38,395 nt of DNA from Paracoccus sp. (in: a-proteobacteria) (lineage in GTDB: Bacteria; Pseudomonadota; Alphaproteobacteria; Rhodobacterales; Rhodobacteraceae), in assembly GCF_030604785.1 (NCBI RefSeq), contig NZ_JAUVVF010000034.1, positions 1 through 38,395 on the forward strand. The letters run 5' to 3'. Below are positions 26,700 through 34,743 of this stretch, piece by piece (within the stretch, counting starts at the first letter, position 1; each line of letters opens with the position of its first letter). A program made the translations under genes and the position numbers. The notes beneath the pieces were generated by a model. The model ran no database searches. It saw only the letters and a list, made by a program, of their open reading frames with translations, and was not told where the DNA came from.

Positions 26700-28877
26700 A
26701 TGTCAGCCCAAGCTGCCCCATCGGCAGAGACCGGGCCCGTCATCGCGCAAGGCGTGGATGACGAGCCGATGGCATCCAACCAGCGCGACCCCAAGGGCCG
26801 CGCGGGGATGCTGATCGCGGTTCTCGCCGCCGCCTACACCGTCTTTCACCTCGTGGTCATGGTCTTCTACCCGCTGGAGACCTGGACCTACCGGATGTTC
26901 CATCTCTGCGGGGGGCTGCTGATCGGCTTCCTGACCTATTCGGCGCTGAGCCAATCCTCGACCGAGACCGAGGACCGGCCGCGCGGTCCGCTTGAACTGG
27001 CGCTGCTGGCCGTGGCTGTCGGGGGCATCGGCTACGGCTTCCTGATGGTCGCCTATGCCTGGGGCGGCTGGTGGCTGGCGGGCGCGGCGCAACCGCCGCG
27101 GATGGTCTTCCAGACCTACGGCCTCCCCCTGGCCATCGGCACCGCCGCCGCGATCCTGTCCGGCTGGCTGTTCTCGACCCGGTCGCGGTCGCGCATCCAC
27201 CTGCCCGACATGCTGCTGGGCCTCGCGGCGATCGCGGTCATGGGCTACATCCTCTTTGTCGTGGGCGCGCTGCGGATGCGGGCGGGGACGGCCCTCGCAC
27301 AGCCGGGCGATCTGTGGGCGGCCGTGACCGGCGTCCTTCTGATCCTGGAACTGGCGCGGCGGCTGACGGGTCTGGCCCTTGTCGCCATTGTCGGCGTCTT
27401 CATCGCCTACAGCTTCCTCGGGCCCTGGCTGCCGGGCTTCCTGAACCATCGCGGCTACAGCGCCACGCGGTTCTTCACCTACATCTTCACCGATCAGGGC
27501 GTGCTGGGCGACCCGATCGCGGTCAGCTCGACCTACATCATCCTGTTCATCGTCTTCGCGGCCTTCCTGCAGGCCTCGAAGGTGGGCGACTATTTCGTCA
27601 ACTTCGCCTTTGCCTGCGCGGGCCAGGCGCGGGGCGGTCCGGCCAAGGTCGCGGTCTTCGCATCGGGCCTGATGGGCATGATCAACGGCACCTCGGCGGG
27701 CAATGTGGTCTCAACCGGCTCGCTGACCATTCCGCTGATGAAGAAGGTCGGCTATTCGCCCAAGACCTCGGCCGCGGTCGAGGCGACGGCCTCGTCGGGC
27801 GGGCAGATCCTGCCGCCGATCATGGGCGCGGGCGCCTTCATCATGGCCGAGGTGACGGGCATTCCCTATACCGACATCGTCATCGCCGCGATCATCCCGG
27901 CGCTGCTGTATTTCGTCTCGGTCTATTTCATGGTCGATCTTCAGGCGCTGAAGCTGAACATGAAGGGTCTGCCGCGTTCGGAACTGCCGCGCTTCGACGT
28001 GCTGGTAAAGCAGGTCTACCTGTTCCTGCCGATCATCATCCTGATCTACACGCTGTTTGCGGGCTATTCCGTGATCCGTGCGGGTGCGATGGGGATGGCG
28101 GCGGCCGCAATGGTCAGCTGGCTGACCCCGCACAAGATGGGGCCGGTCCAGATCTTCCGCGCGCTGGAACTGGGCGCCAAGATGTCGATCCAGATGGTCG
28201 CGGTCTGCGCGGCAGCGGGCATCATCGTCGGTGTCATCGCGCTGACGGGCGTGGGCGCGCGCTTCTCGGCGCTGCTGCTGACCATCGCCGGGCAGAGCCA
28301 GTTGCTGGCGATGTTCTTCGCCATGTGCATCTCGATCATCCTGGGCATGGGGATGCCGACGACGGCGGCCTATGCGGTCGCGGCGGCGGTCGTGGCGCCG
28401 GGTCTGATCAGCCTGGGCGTGCCGGTCCTGGTCGCGCATTTCTTCGTCTTCTACTATGCGGTGATGTCGGCCATCACGCCGCCTGTCGCCTTGGCCGCCT
28501 ATGCGGGGGCGGGGTTGTCTGGATCGGATCCGATGAAGACCTCGGTCGAGGCCTTCAAGCTGGGTCTTGCCGCCTTCATCGTGCCGTTCATGTTCTTCAA
28601 TTCGCATGAGCTTCTGATGCAGGGCGAGACGCTCGACATCGTCCACGCGACCGCGACGGCGCTTCTGGGCATGTTCCTGCTGTCTGCGGGCGTAATCGGC
28701 TACTTCTTCGGTCCGGCCGCCACGGTCGTGCGGGTGATCCTGCTGGCGGCGGCGCTGTCGATGATCGCGGTCGGCTGGCTGACCGACATCGTGGGCCTGT
28801 CGGTCGCGGTGGCGCTGTTCCTGTGGCAGCGCAAGATGGTGACAGCAGGAGCATTGGCGCGGGGTCAGACCGACTGA
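26700..28877 (+). CDS. TRAP transporter permease, fused 4TM/12TM type
   Basis: 725-residue inner-membrane protein in which the small DctQ-like and large DctM-like subunits are fused, as is usual for TAXI-TRAP systems. Roughly 16 or more hydrophobic segments are seen. Conserved DctM features include GLMGMINGTSAGNVVSTGS, ATASSGGQILPPIMGAGAF and GMGMPTTAAYAV. It moves substrate with sodium or protons and uses no ATP. I start at ATG 26700 because GGAG lies 7 bases upstream. An ATG at 26643 has no ribosome site. A strong terminator follows at 28903-28931. Confidence 0.93.
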   Translation: MSAQAAPSAETGPVIAQGVDDEPMASNQRDPKGRAGMLIAVLAAAYTVFHLVVMVFYPLETWTYRMFHLCGGLLIGFLTYSALSQSSTETEDRPRGPLELALLAVAVGGIGYGFLMVAYAWGGWWLAGAAQPPRMVFQTYGLPLAIGTAAAILSGWLFSTRSRSRIHLPDMLLGLAAIAVMGYILFVVGALRMRAGTALAQPGDLWAAVTGVLLILELARRLTGLALVAIVGVFIAYSFLGPWLPGFLNHRGYSATRFFTYIFTDQGVLGDPIAVSSTYIILFIVFAAFLQASKVGDYFVNFAFACAGQARGGPAKVAVFASGLMGMINGTSAGNVVSTGSLTIPLMKKVGYSPKTSAAVEATASSGGQILPPIMGAGAFIMAEVTGIPYTDIVIAAIIPALLYFVSVYFMVDLQALKLNMKGLPRSELPRFDVLVKQVYLFLPIIILIYTLFAGYSVIRAGAMGMAAAAMVSWLTPHKMGPVQIFRALELGAKMSIQMVAVCAAAGIIVGVIALTGVGARFSALLLTIAGQSQLLAMFFAMCISIILGMGMPTTAAYAVAAAVVAPGLISLGVPVLVAHFFVFYYAVMSAITPPVALAAYAGAGLSGSDPMKTSVEAFKLGLAAFIVPFMFFNSHELLMQGETLDIVHATATALLGMFLLSAGVIGYFFGPAATVVRVILLAAALSMIAVGWLTDIVGLSVAVALFLWQRKMVTAGALARGQTD

Positions 28878-28902
28878 GCCGGCCGAGACAGCAACGATCA
28901 AG

Positions 28903-28931
28903 GGGGCGGGCCTGCGGGTCCGCCCCTTTTT
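28903..28931 (+). terminator. Rho-independent terminator after the TRAP operon
   Basis: Stem GGGGCGG (28903-28909) / CCGCCCC (28920-28926), extended by one G-U and two G-C pairs to a TGCG loop, is followed by TTTTT. It is 25 bases after the permease stop. Confidence 0.88.
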
Positions 28932-29182
28932 CGTGGTCGTTCCGGCAGGGAAGGTCGCGGCTGTATCGAAGGCCTCTCCGGCATCGCTGGCCCGCACCAT
29001 ATCCGGGCTTCTGAGGGAGCGGTCGCGGGTCTGGCTGGCCTGGGCAGGCTGGCCAGCAGATCTGCATCCGGGTTAGGCGCCCTGTCAGATGACTGGCCTG
29101 CATCAGGGGGAGCGGTCGGACGGTTCAGTGACCTGGTGGGCCCAGATCCACAATCCCGCGCGGCACGCTCCGTCAGGCAAAG
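28932..29182. other. Intergenic stretch with no gene seen
   Basis: With the two terminators on either side, this makes a gap of about 360 bases between convergent genes. Open frames here lack ribosome sites and recognisable sequence. A GGCTGGCC word is repeated near 29033-29053. I see no tRNA, small RNA promoter or operon start. Confidence 0.5.
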
Positions 29183-29210
29183 AAAAAGGCGCGCGGGCTG
29201 TCCGCGCGCC
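29183..29210 (-). terminator. Rho-independent terminator after the D,D-carboxypeptidase gene
   Basis: The 9-bp stem GGCGCGCGG (29188-29196) / CCGCGCGCC (29202-29210) has a 5-base loop. On the minus strand it is followed by TTTTT, then CTTTG. It lies 30 bases after the stop at 29240. Confidence 0.88.
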
Positions 29211-29239
29211 CCATTCCGGGCAAGGGTGGGATCAGCGCG

Positions 29240-30955
29240 TCAGCGGCCGATCACCTGGCAGTCACGCGCCCGGCTCTGCAACCTCTCGCAGGCAAGTTGC
29301 GCCTGTGCGCGGGTCAGGTTCACGAATTGCGCGTCAAAGCCCCGCCGCGTGTCGGCGATGTTGCGCCGTGACGAGCCAAGGACGCCGCCATCCTGCAGGG
29401 CAAGGCTCAGCAGCGCGCGCTCGGCCTCGGCCTGCGAGGTGAAGAGGCCAAGCGAGACCGCCCAGCCCCGGCCCGCATCGGCGGGACGGCGCACGATCTC
29501 CAGCGATTCGGGATTGCCCAGATCGCCTTCGCCCATCGCCGCCAGGATCACCGTCTCCGAACGCGGCCGCGGCGGGGGAGAGCTGTTCAGGCTGAGGCTG
29601 CCCGCGGGCGCGGTTTCGACCGGGGCAGGGGCTGCGGCAGGGGCGGCAAGGCTGGCCGTCGCTGTTTCGCCTGTCGCGCGTTCGCGGTTCGGCGCGGCGC
29701 GCGGGCGCAGCGAGGATGCCAGAACCGGCGCGGCGAGGCTTGCCGTGGCGACGGGTTCGGCAGCGGGGGCCGCCTCGGCGACGGCTTCGGCGACCGCTTC
29801 GGCGACTCGGCTGCCGGGCCGGGCCCTCGGGCGCAGGCTGTTGGCGAGTGCAAGACCGGCCGCGGGCGCGGGCGTTGCAACGCTGGCACCGGCCTGCCGC
29901 AAGGCCTCGGTCAGGTCAGGCACGGGTGCCGCCGAGGCCGAGGCCACAAGGCTGGCGGTCGGCGCGGGTGCCGGCGCCGCTGCGGGCCGCGCGACCGGCG
30001 CGGGAGAGGCATCCAGCACCAGCCGCTGCGGCTCGGGCTGGGTCGCGGCGGGGGTCGGCTCGACCTGCGCGCGGCGGGTGGTCGCCTGGCTCAGCATCCG
30101 GGGCCGCTGCGGACGCACCTCGCGGACGCGATCGGGGATGCGCGGGAAGCTGGCATCCAGCAGTTCCGCCATGACCTGGTTGCGATGCGCGGTCGAGGTG
30201 CCGCCGAAGACCGTGGCGATCAGCCGCTTGTTGCCGCGCTGCGCCGAGGCCGTCAGGTTGAAGCCCGCCGCCCGCGTATATCCGGTCTTGATCCCGTCCG
30301 CGCCCGGATAATCGTCCAGAAACCGGCGGTTGGTCGAGGCGACCTGCGCCACGCCCGCATCCGCCGAGCGGCGCGAGAACAGGTTGTAATATTGGGGGAA
30401 ATCATAGAACAGGTGGCGCCCGAGCACGCTCATGTCATGAGCGGTCGAGAAATGCCCCTGCTGCGTCAGGCCATGCGCGTTGCGGAACTGGGTGTTGTTC
30501 ATCCCGAGCGCGCGCGCCATCTGGGTCATCTGCTGGGTGAAGGCCTCTTCCGAGCCCGCCAGCCCCTCGCCGATGGCGGTCGCCGCGTCATTGGCCGAAC
30601 GGATCGCGGCGGCGCGGATCAGGTAGCGCAACTCGATCTGCTGGCCCGGCCGCAGCCCCAGTTTCGAGGGCGGCTCGTTCGCGGCCTTGCTGGAGATGGT
30701 GAAGCGCGAATCCAGCCGGACACGGCCGCTTTCGATGGCGTGGAACGCCATGTAGAGCGTCATCATCTTGGTCAGCGAGGCCGGATGCAGCCGCGTATCC
30801 GCGTTCTGGCGGAAGACCGGCTGGCCCGTCCGGGCATCCATCACATAGGCCGCGAAAGGGGCAGCCGATGCCGTCGGCGTCATCGTCACGGTCAGGACGG
30901 GCAGCACAAGAAAGGCCACTGCCCACAACCGGAATGCGGTAAGGAATCGGTTCAC
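29240..30955 (-). CDS. D-alanyl-D-alanine carboxypeptidase with SPOR domain
   Basis: S11-family penicillin-binding protein that trims the terminal D-Ala from peptidoglycan stem peptides in the periplasm. The 571-residue chain has a signal peptide (cleavage near ASAAP, 29-33), active-site Ser60 in SLTK, SAN at 120-122 and KTG at 223-225. After the catalytic domain comes a long Ala/Pro/Ser linker (about 280-485) with repeated SLRPRA and ATASLAAP words. A C-terminal SPOR domain (about 495-571, AVSLGLFTSQAEAER and QLACERLQSR) normally binds denuded glycan at the septum. Linkage of a PBP5-like enzyme to SPOR suggests division-site targeting. The start at 30955 matches the leader. Confidence 0.93.
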   Translation of the reverse strand: MNRFLTAFRLWAVAFLVLPVLTVTMTPTASAAPFAAYVMDARTGQPVFRQNADTRLHPASLTKMMTLYMAFHAIESGRVRLDSRFTISSKAANEPPSKLGLRPGQQIELRYLIRAAAIRSANDAATAIGEGLAGSEEAFTQQMTQMARALGMNNTQFRNAHGLTQQGHFSTAHDMSVLGRHLFYDFPQYYNLFSRRSADAGVAQVASTNRRFLDDYPGADGIKTGYTRAAGFNLTASAQRGNKRLIATVFGGTSTAHRNQVMAELLDASFPRIPDRVREVRPQRPRMLSQATTRRAQVEPTPAATQPEPQRLVLDASPAPVARPAAAPAPAPTASLVASASAAPVPDLTEALRQAGASVATPAPAAGLALANSLRPRARPGSRVAEAVAEAVAEAAPAAEPVATASLAAPVLASSLRPRAAPNRERATGETATASLAAPAAAPAPVETAPAGSLSLNSSPPPRPRSETVILAAMGEGDLGNPESLEIVRRPADAGRGWAVSLGLFTSQAEAERALLSLALQDGGVLGSSRRNIADTRRGFDAQFVNLTRAQAQLACERLQSRARDCQVIGR

Positions 30956-30977
30956 TGTCTCGGTCTCTCTGCCTCTG

Positions 30978-31003
30978 CGGGCATGTCGTTTGTCGCATGC
31001 CCG
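30978..31003. promoter_or_regulatory. Dyad upstream of the D,D-carboxypeptidase gene
   Basis: CGGGCATG (30978-30985) and CATGCCCG (30996-31003) form a perfect 8-bp inverted repeat 23 bases before the minus-strand start. A second dyad, GTCGTT/AACGAC, adjoins at 31003-31019. It could be an operator or a leader hairpin. Confidence 0.35.
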
Positions 31004-31019
31004 TCGTTAATGGAACGAC
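31003..31019. promoter_or_regulatory. Second dyad in the dac-clpS divergent region
   Basis: GTCGTT-AATGG-AACGAC is a perfect 6-bp inverted repeat with a 5-base centre, directly next to the longer dyad at 30978-31003. It is in the 270-base divergent region that must hold promoters for both genes. Its function is unassigned. Confidence 0.3.
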
Positions 31020-31139
31020 AATAGCATGGGCCCATTTTCCTTGAAACCACGCATTCGACATATTTTGGCATTCCTGCGGACCTTCCTTGCGGTGCTGCGA
31101 CGGCAGGCCCCGGCCTCGGGGGCTTTCATCCCTGCGGGT

Positions 31140-31156
31140 TTCGACTATATTCGACT
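31140..31156 (+). promoter_or_regulatory. TTCGACT direct repeat and possible clpS -10 region
   Basis: TTCGACT occurs at 31140-31146 and 31150-31156 around ATA. A TATATT at 31146-31151 would serve as a -10 box about 75 bases before clpS. The -35 candidate (CTTTCA, 31123-31128) is weak. A third TTCGAC is at 31054-31059. Confidence 0.3.
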
Positions 31157-31225
31157 GTGCAAGCTTCGCGCCGGGCGCGGGCTGTGCCGCCCATGCCGCG
31201 CCCCGTTGAAACGATTCAGACGCAG

Positions 31226-31555
31226 ATGACCCATCGGATGACAGACAGCGACCGTCCCGACGACCAGTCCGAACTCGCGGTCAAGCCGCGCACCCGGTCT
31301 CAGCGCCCGCCCATGTACAAGGTGCTGATGCTGAACGACGATTTCACGCCGATGGAATTCGTGGTGCATGTGCTGGAACGGCTGTTCCACATGACCCATG
31401 CCCAGGCAATCGAGATCATGCTGACCGTCCACCGCAAGGGGGTGGCGGTGGTCGGCGTCTTCTCGCATGAAGTGGCCGAGACGAAGGTCGCGCAGGTGAT
31501 GGAACTGGCGCGCCGACAGCAGCACCCGCTGCAATGCACCATGGAAAAAGAGTAG
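31226..31555 (+). CDS. clpS: ATP-dependent Clp protease adaptor ClpS
   Basis: Adaptor that delivers N-end-rule substrates to ClpAP. From ATG 31226 the product is 109 residues. The conserved core is complete: [20 protein letters not shown] with the hydrophobic-pocket NDD and the following helix, then [17 protein letters not shown] and [14 protein letters not shown]. The N-terminal tail that enters ClpA is polar and unconserved. ATG 31238 is equally possible, as no clear ribosome site decides. Earlier in-frame GTG/ATG codons would give an unusually long tail. The next gene starts 3 bases after the stop. Confidence 0.94.
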   Translation: MTHRMTDSDRPDDQSELAVKPRTRSQRPPMYKVLMLNDDFTPMEFVVHVLERLFHMTHAQAIEIMLTVHRKGVAVVGVFSHEVAETKVAQVMELARRQQHPLQCTMEKE

Positions 31556-31558
31556 CCC

Positions 31559-32593
31559 GTGACACAATCCAGACTGGACCTGGCCTTCCCGGACGGCCAT
31601 CCCGGAGGCGAGGTTCTTGTGATCGGGGCGCGCGCCGCTGATCCGCTGACATCGCTTGATCCCGCGCGCACGCGCATCCTTCAGGGCCATTTCCCCGACC
31701 ATCAGGGCCTGTCGGCGCGCGGCTGGCGGGTCGGTCCTGCGGTCGAGGGCGGCTTTGATCTGGTCCTGCTGTTCCTGCCGCGCGCCAAGGCGGCAGCGCG
31801 GGCGGCCATCGCCGATGCGGCGGGGCGCCTCCAGCCCGGCGCGGCCCTGTGGATCGACGGGCAGAAGACCGATGGCGTGGACGCCATCCTGCGCGAGCTG
31901 CGCGCGCTGGCTCCGGTGGACGAGGTTCACAGCAAGGCGCATGGCAAGATCTTTCGCGCGACCATCCCGGAGGGAGACTGGCTGCCAGAGAACTGGAAAG
32001 CAGCCCGCGCCGAGGTCGCGCCGGGCTTCGTGACCGGGCCCGGCGTCTTTTCGGCCGACGGGATCGACCCGGGCTCGGCCCTGCTGGCGGCGCATCTGCC
32101 GGAACGGATGCCGACGCGCGTCGTCGATCTGGGCGCAGGCTGGGGCTGGCTGTCGGCGCAGGTCCTGGCGCGTCCCGGGGTCGAGCAGCTGCATCTGGTC
32201 GAGGCCGATCATGCCTCGCTGGAACTGGCACGGCGCAATCTGGACGATCTGCGCCTGCATTTCCACTGGGCCGATGCCCGCGACTTCCGGCTGCCCGATC
32301 CGGTGAACGGCGTGGTGATGAACCCGCCCTTCCACGAGGGCCGGCAGGCCGACCCGAAACTGGGCGCGGCCTTCATCGCGACTGCGGCGCGGCTGCTGAC
32401 GGGGGCAGGGCGGCTGTGGATGGTAGCCAACCGCCATCTTCCCTACGAAACGGTTCTGGCGCAGCATTTCGGTCAGGTCCACGAGATCGGCGGCGACAAC
32501 CGCTTCAAGGTGATCGAGGCGACAGCGGCGGGCAAGGGTCAGGCCGGCAGGCCATCCAACCCCGCGAAACCGACCATGAGGCGGCGGCGATGA
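31559..32593 (+). CDS. RsmC-like rRNA guanine-N2 methyltransferase
   Basis: 344-residue protein with two methyltransferase-like halves, as in RsmC (16S rRNA G1207). The N-terminal half lacks clear catalytic motifs and the C-terminal half has the SAM motif VVDLGAGWGWLS (188-199), an acidic LVEAD (213-217) and the catalytic NPPFHE (255-260). The last 20 or so residues are basic. It starts with GTG at 31559, 3 bases after clpS, and overlaps the next gene in ATGA. RsmC against a related rRNA methyltransferase (RlmG) is not settled by sequence reading alone. Confidence 0.85.
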   Translation: MTQSRLDLAFPDGHPGGEVLVIGARAADPLTSLDPARTRILQGHFPDHQGLSARGWRVGPAVEGGFDLVLLFLPRAKAAARAAIADAAGRLQPGAALWIDGQKTDGVDAILRELRALAPVDEVHSKAHGKIFRATIPEGDWLPENWKAARAEVAPGFVTGPGVFSADGIDPGSALLAAHLPERMPTRVVDLGAGWGWLSAQVLARPGVEQLHLVEADHASLELARRNLDDLRLHFHWADARDFRLPDPVNGVVMNPPFHEGRQADPKLGAAFIATAARLLTGAGRLWMVANRHLPYETVLAQHFGQVHEIGGDNRFKVIEATAAGKGQAGRPSNPAKPTMRRRR

Positions 32594-33393
32594 GCCTGTC
32601 GATCCAGGGCAAGACCGCCATCGTCACCGGCGCGGGGCGCGGGGTGGGGCTGGCCATCGCGCGCCATCTGGCCGAACGCGGCGCCAATGTCATGTTCGCC
32701 GACGGAGACGAGGCCGCGCTGAACCAGGCCGTCGCGGATTACGACGGCGACGCCCATGTGCGCCGCTTCGTGGGCAACATGGCCGAGAAGCTGGCCATGG
32801 CGAACCTGCTTTCCGCCACGATCGACGCTTTTGACCGGGTGGACGTGCTGGTCAACGCGCATCGCTTCGTGCGGTCGTCGGACCCGCTGGACACCGATAT
32901 CGAGGCGCTGGACGAGATGCTGCGCCAGAACCTGCTGGCCGGCTTGCGTCTGTCGCAGATGGTCGCGCGCCGCATGATCCGGCAGGCCGAGGACGAGCCC
33001 GGCAACGGCCAGAGCGGCGCCATCGTCACCATCTCGACCCTGGCCGCGCGGCGGCCGCAGCCCACGATGCTGGGCTATTCCATCGCCTGCGCCGCGCAGG
33101 AACAGGCGGTGCGGGGGCTTGCGCTGTCGCTAGCACCGCACCGCATCCGCGTGAACGGCGTCAGCTTCGCCAGCGTCATGTCGCACGAGATGCAATGCAC
33201 GCTGAAGGACATCCCCGAGAAGCGCGCGCAGATCATCGCGGGCACGCCCCTGGGCCGGATCGCGCCTGCGGACGAGCTGGCCGAGACGGTGCATTACCTT
33301 GTCAGCGACGCGGCGCGCTTCGTCACGGGGCAGATCATCACGGTCGATGGCGGGCGCAGCCTGGTCGATCCGGTCGCGGCGCAGATCCTCTAG
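32590..33393 (+). CDS. SDR-family protein lacking the catalytic Lys
   Basis: 267-residue classical short-chain dehydrogenase fold. NAD(P) binding TGAGRGVG (13-20) and the Rossmann acid at the end of strand 2 are present, as are Ser149 and Tyr163 of the catalytic set. The residue four after Tyr, normally Lys in YxxxK, is Cys167 (YSIAC), and the usual NNAG reads VNAH. The C-terminal FVTGQIITVDGG is standard. The ATG overlaps the methyltransferase stop (ATGA). The fold should still bind a nucleotide. Oxidoreductase activity is doubtful. The stop codon shares the CTAG at 33390-33393 with the convergent lipoprotein gene. Confidence 0.88.
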   Translation: MSLSIQGKTAIVTGAGRGVGLAIARHLAERGANVMFADGDEAALNQAVADYDGDAHVRRFVGNMAEKLAMANLLSATIDAFDRVDVLVNAHRFVRSSDPLDTDIEALDEMLRQNLLAGLRLSQMVARRMIRQAEDEPGNGQSGAIVTISTLAARRPQPTMLGYSIACAAQEQAVRGLALSLAPHRIRVNGVSFASVMSHEMQCTLKDIPEKRAQIIAGTPLGRIAPADELAETVHYLVSDAARFVTGQIITVDGGRSLVDPVAAQIL

Positions 33394-33803
33394 GTTTCGG
33401 GATATGCGGCGCGGCAGGCCTCGACCGCGCGTTCGGCGCTGGCAGACAGCGCGTTGCGGCGCGCGACCAGGCCGTCGCGCTTGCGCGCCTCGGCGACCGG
33501 GTCGATGGGGACGCGGAAACGCTCGGTCTCCAGCTCGTCGCGCCAGCAGCCATAGGTGGTGATGACGGGCTTGCCCTCGCGGTCGGTCGTGACGGTCTGG
33601 CATTGCGCCAGCCGCGACCGCACGACCTGCCGCTCGTCCCAGGCATAGCCGCGCGCCAGATTGCCCTCGACCTCGGCCAGAAGGCTGTTCACGGTGCGGT
33701 ATTCGGTCGTGTTTCGGCTGATGCAGCGTTCCTGCGGCGTGCCGCAGGCGGCAAGCGCCAGCGGCAGGGCCAGGATCAGGGCGCCGGTGATGTTGCGGGG
33801 CAT
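33390..33803 (-). CDS. Small lipoprotein of unknown function
   Basis: 137-residue protein with a lipoprotein signal: a basic start (MPRN), hydrophobic core and the lipobox LAAC, with the lipidated Cys near residue 20. The mature part is charged, with several Cys (CISRN, AQCQT, GCWRD, EACRA), which may form disulfides. An in-frame ATG 39 bases upstream would extend the leader with no benefit. I do not recognise the family. It is divergent from hemF across 63 bases and converges with the SDR gene so tightly that their stop codons overlap. Confidence 0.75.
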   Translation of the reverse strand: MPRNITGALILALPLALAACGTPQERCISRNTTEYRTVNSLLAEVEGNLARGYAWDERQVVRSRLAQCQTVTTDREGKPVITTYGCWRDELETERFRVPIDPVAEARKRDGLVARRNALSASAERAVEACRAAYPET

Positions 33804-33866
33804 GGCAGGTCTCGTTACAGGTTTTCCGACAGCTAGCCGCACCGAGGCGGCAAAGGCAAATCACGA

Positions 33867-34733
33867 ATGAGGTCCGCCATGGAAGAACAGCGCCGCCGCG
33901 CCGCCAGCTGGTTTCGGGAATTGCGCGACCGGATCGTCGGCGCCTTCGAGGCGCTGGAGGATCGCGGCCCGGGCGATCTGCCGCCGGGCCGGTTCGAGGT
34001 GACGCCCACGGAACGGGCGGGCGATGGCGGCGGCGGGCTGATGTCGGTCATGCGCGGCGGCCGCGTCTTCGAGAAGGTCGGCGTGAACTGGTCCGAGGTC
34101 CACGGCACCCTTGCCCCCCGCGCACAGGCCGCGATGGCCGCCCGCGGTGTGCCGGGGATGGAGGCCGATCCGCGATTCTGGGCCTCGGGGATCAGCCTCG
34201 TCGCGCATATGCGGAACCCGCACGCCCCCGCTGTCCACATGAACACCCGCATGTTCTGGACCCCGGGCGCCTGGTGGTTCGGCGGCGGCTCCGACCTGAA
34301 CCCCTGCCTCGAATATCCCGAGGACACGGCGCATTTCCACGACACGCTGCGCGCCGCCTGCGCCCCGCACGGCGCGGGCTACTACGACCGCTTCAAGGCC
34401 TGGGCGGACGAGTATTTCTTCATCCCCCATCGAGGCCGGGCGCGCGGCGTGGGCGGCATCTTCTACGACGACCTGAACACCGGCGAATGGGAGGCCGACT
34501 TCGCCTTTACCCGCGCCGTGGGCGAGGCCTTCCTGCCCGCTTTCCTGCCCCTGGCCGAGGCGCGCATGACCCAGCCCTTCACCGCAGGCGACCGCGATGC
34601 CCAGCTGATCCATCGCGGCCTCTATGCGGAATATAATCTCGTCTACGACCGTGGCACCAAGTTCGGTCTGGAGACGGGGCATAACGCGGATGCGGTGCTG
34701 ATGAGCCTGCCACCCTTGGCGAAGTGGGTTTAG
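33867..34733 (+). CDS. hemF: Oxygen-dependent coproporphyrinogen III oxidase
   Basis: Converts coproporphyrinogen III to protoporphyrinogen IX with O2 in heme (and bacteriochlorophyll) synthesis. The 288 residues contain the family's hallmarks: FEKVGVNWSEVHG, HMRNPHAPAVHMNTRMF, WWFGGGSDLNPCLEY, the FKAWADEYFFIPHR region and RGLYAEYNLVYDRGTKFGL. The start may be ATG 33867 or ATG 33879 (GAGG lies 6 bases before 33879). The chain ends SLPPLAKWV. The E. coli protein runs on further, but many alphaproteobacterial HemF are, as I recall, similarly short. The stop TAG overlaps the ribosome site of the next, AT-richer gene. Confidence 0.96.
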   Translation: MRSAMEEQRRRAASWFRELRDRIVGAFEALEDRGPGDLPPGRFEVTPTERAGDGGGGLMSVMRGGRVFEKVGVNWSEVHGTLAPRAQAAMAARGVPGMEADPRFWASGISLVAHMRNPHAPAVHMNTRMFWTPGAWWFGGGSDLNPCLEYPEDTAHFHDTLRAACAPHGAGYYDRFKAWADEYFFIPHRGRARGVGGIFYDDLNTGEWEADFAFTRAVGEAFLPAFLPLAEARMTQPFTAGDRDAQLIHRGLYAEYNLVYDRGTKFGLETGHNADAVLMSLPPLAKWV

Positions 34734-34738
34734 GAGGG
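34732..34738 (+). promoter_or_regulatory. Shine-Dalgarno of the HEPN-like gene, overlapping the hemF stop
   Basis: AGGAGGG begins on the second base of the hemF TAG (34731-34733) and lies 5 bases before the TTG start at 34744. It decides the start of the next gene and implies translational coupling to hemF. Confidence 0.75.
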
Positions 34739-34743
34739 CGGTC

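Noticed and set aside
28597..29103. Minus-strand frame after the TRAP permease
   Set aside because: Overlaps the permease end and a terminator, with no ribosome site and Cys/Arg-rich shadow composition.
29020..29182. A tRNA or small RNA in the TRAP-dac gap
   Set aside because: The GGCTGGCC repeat gives partial stems, but no cloverleaf or T-loop and no promoter.
34600..34733. HemF as a truncated pseudogene
   Set aside because: It ends before the E. coli tail, but all conserved motifs are present and alphaproteobacterial HemF seem to end near here.
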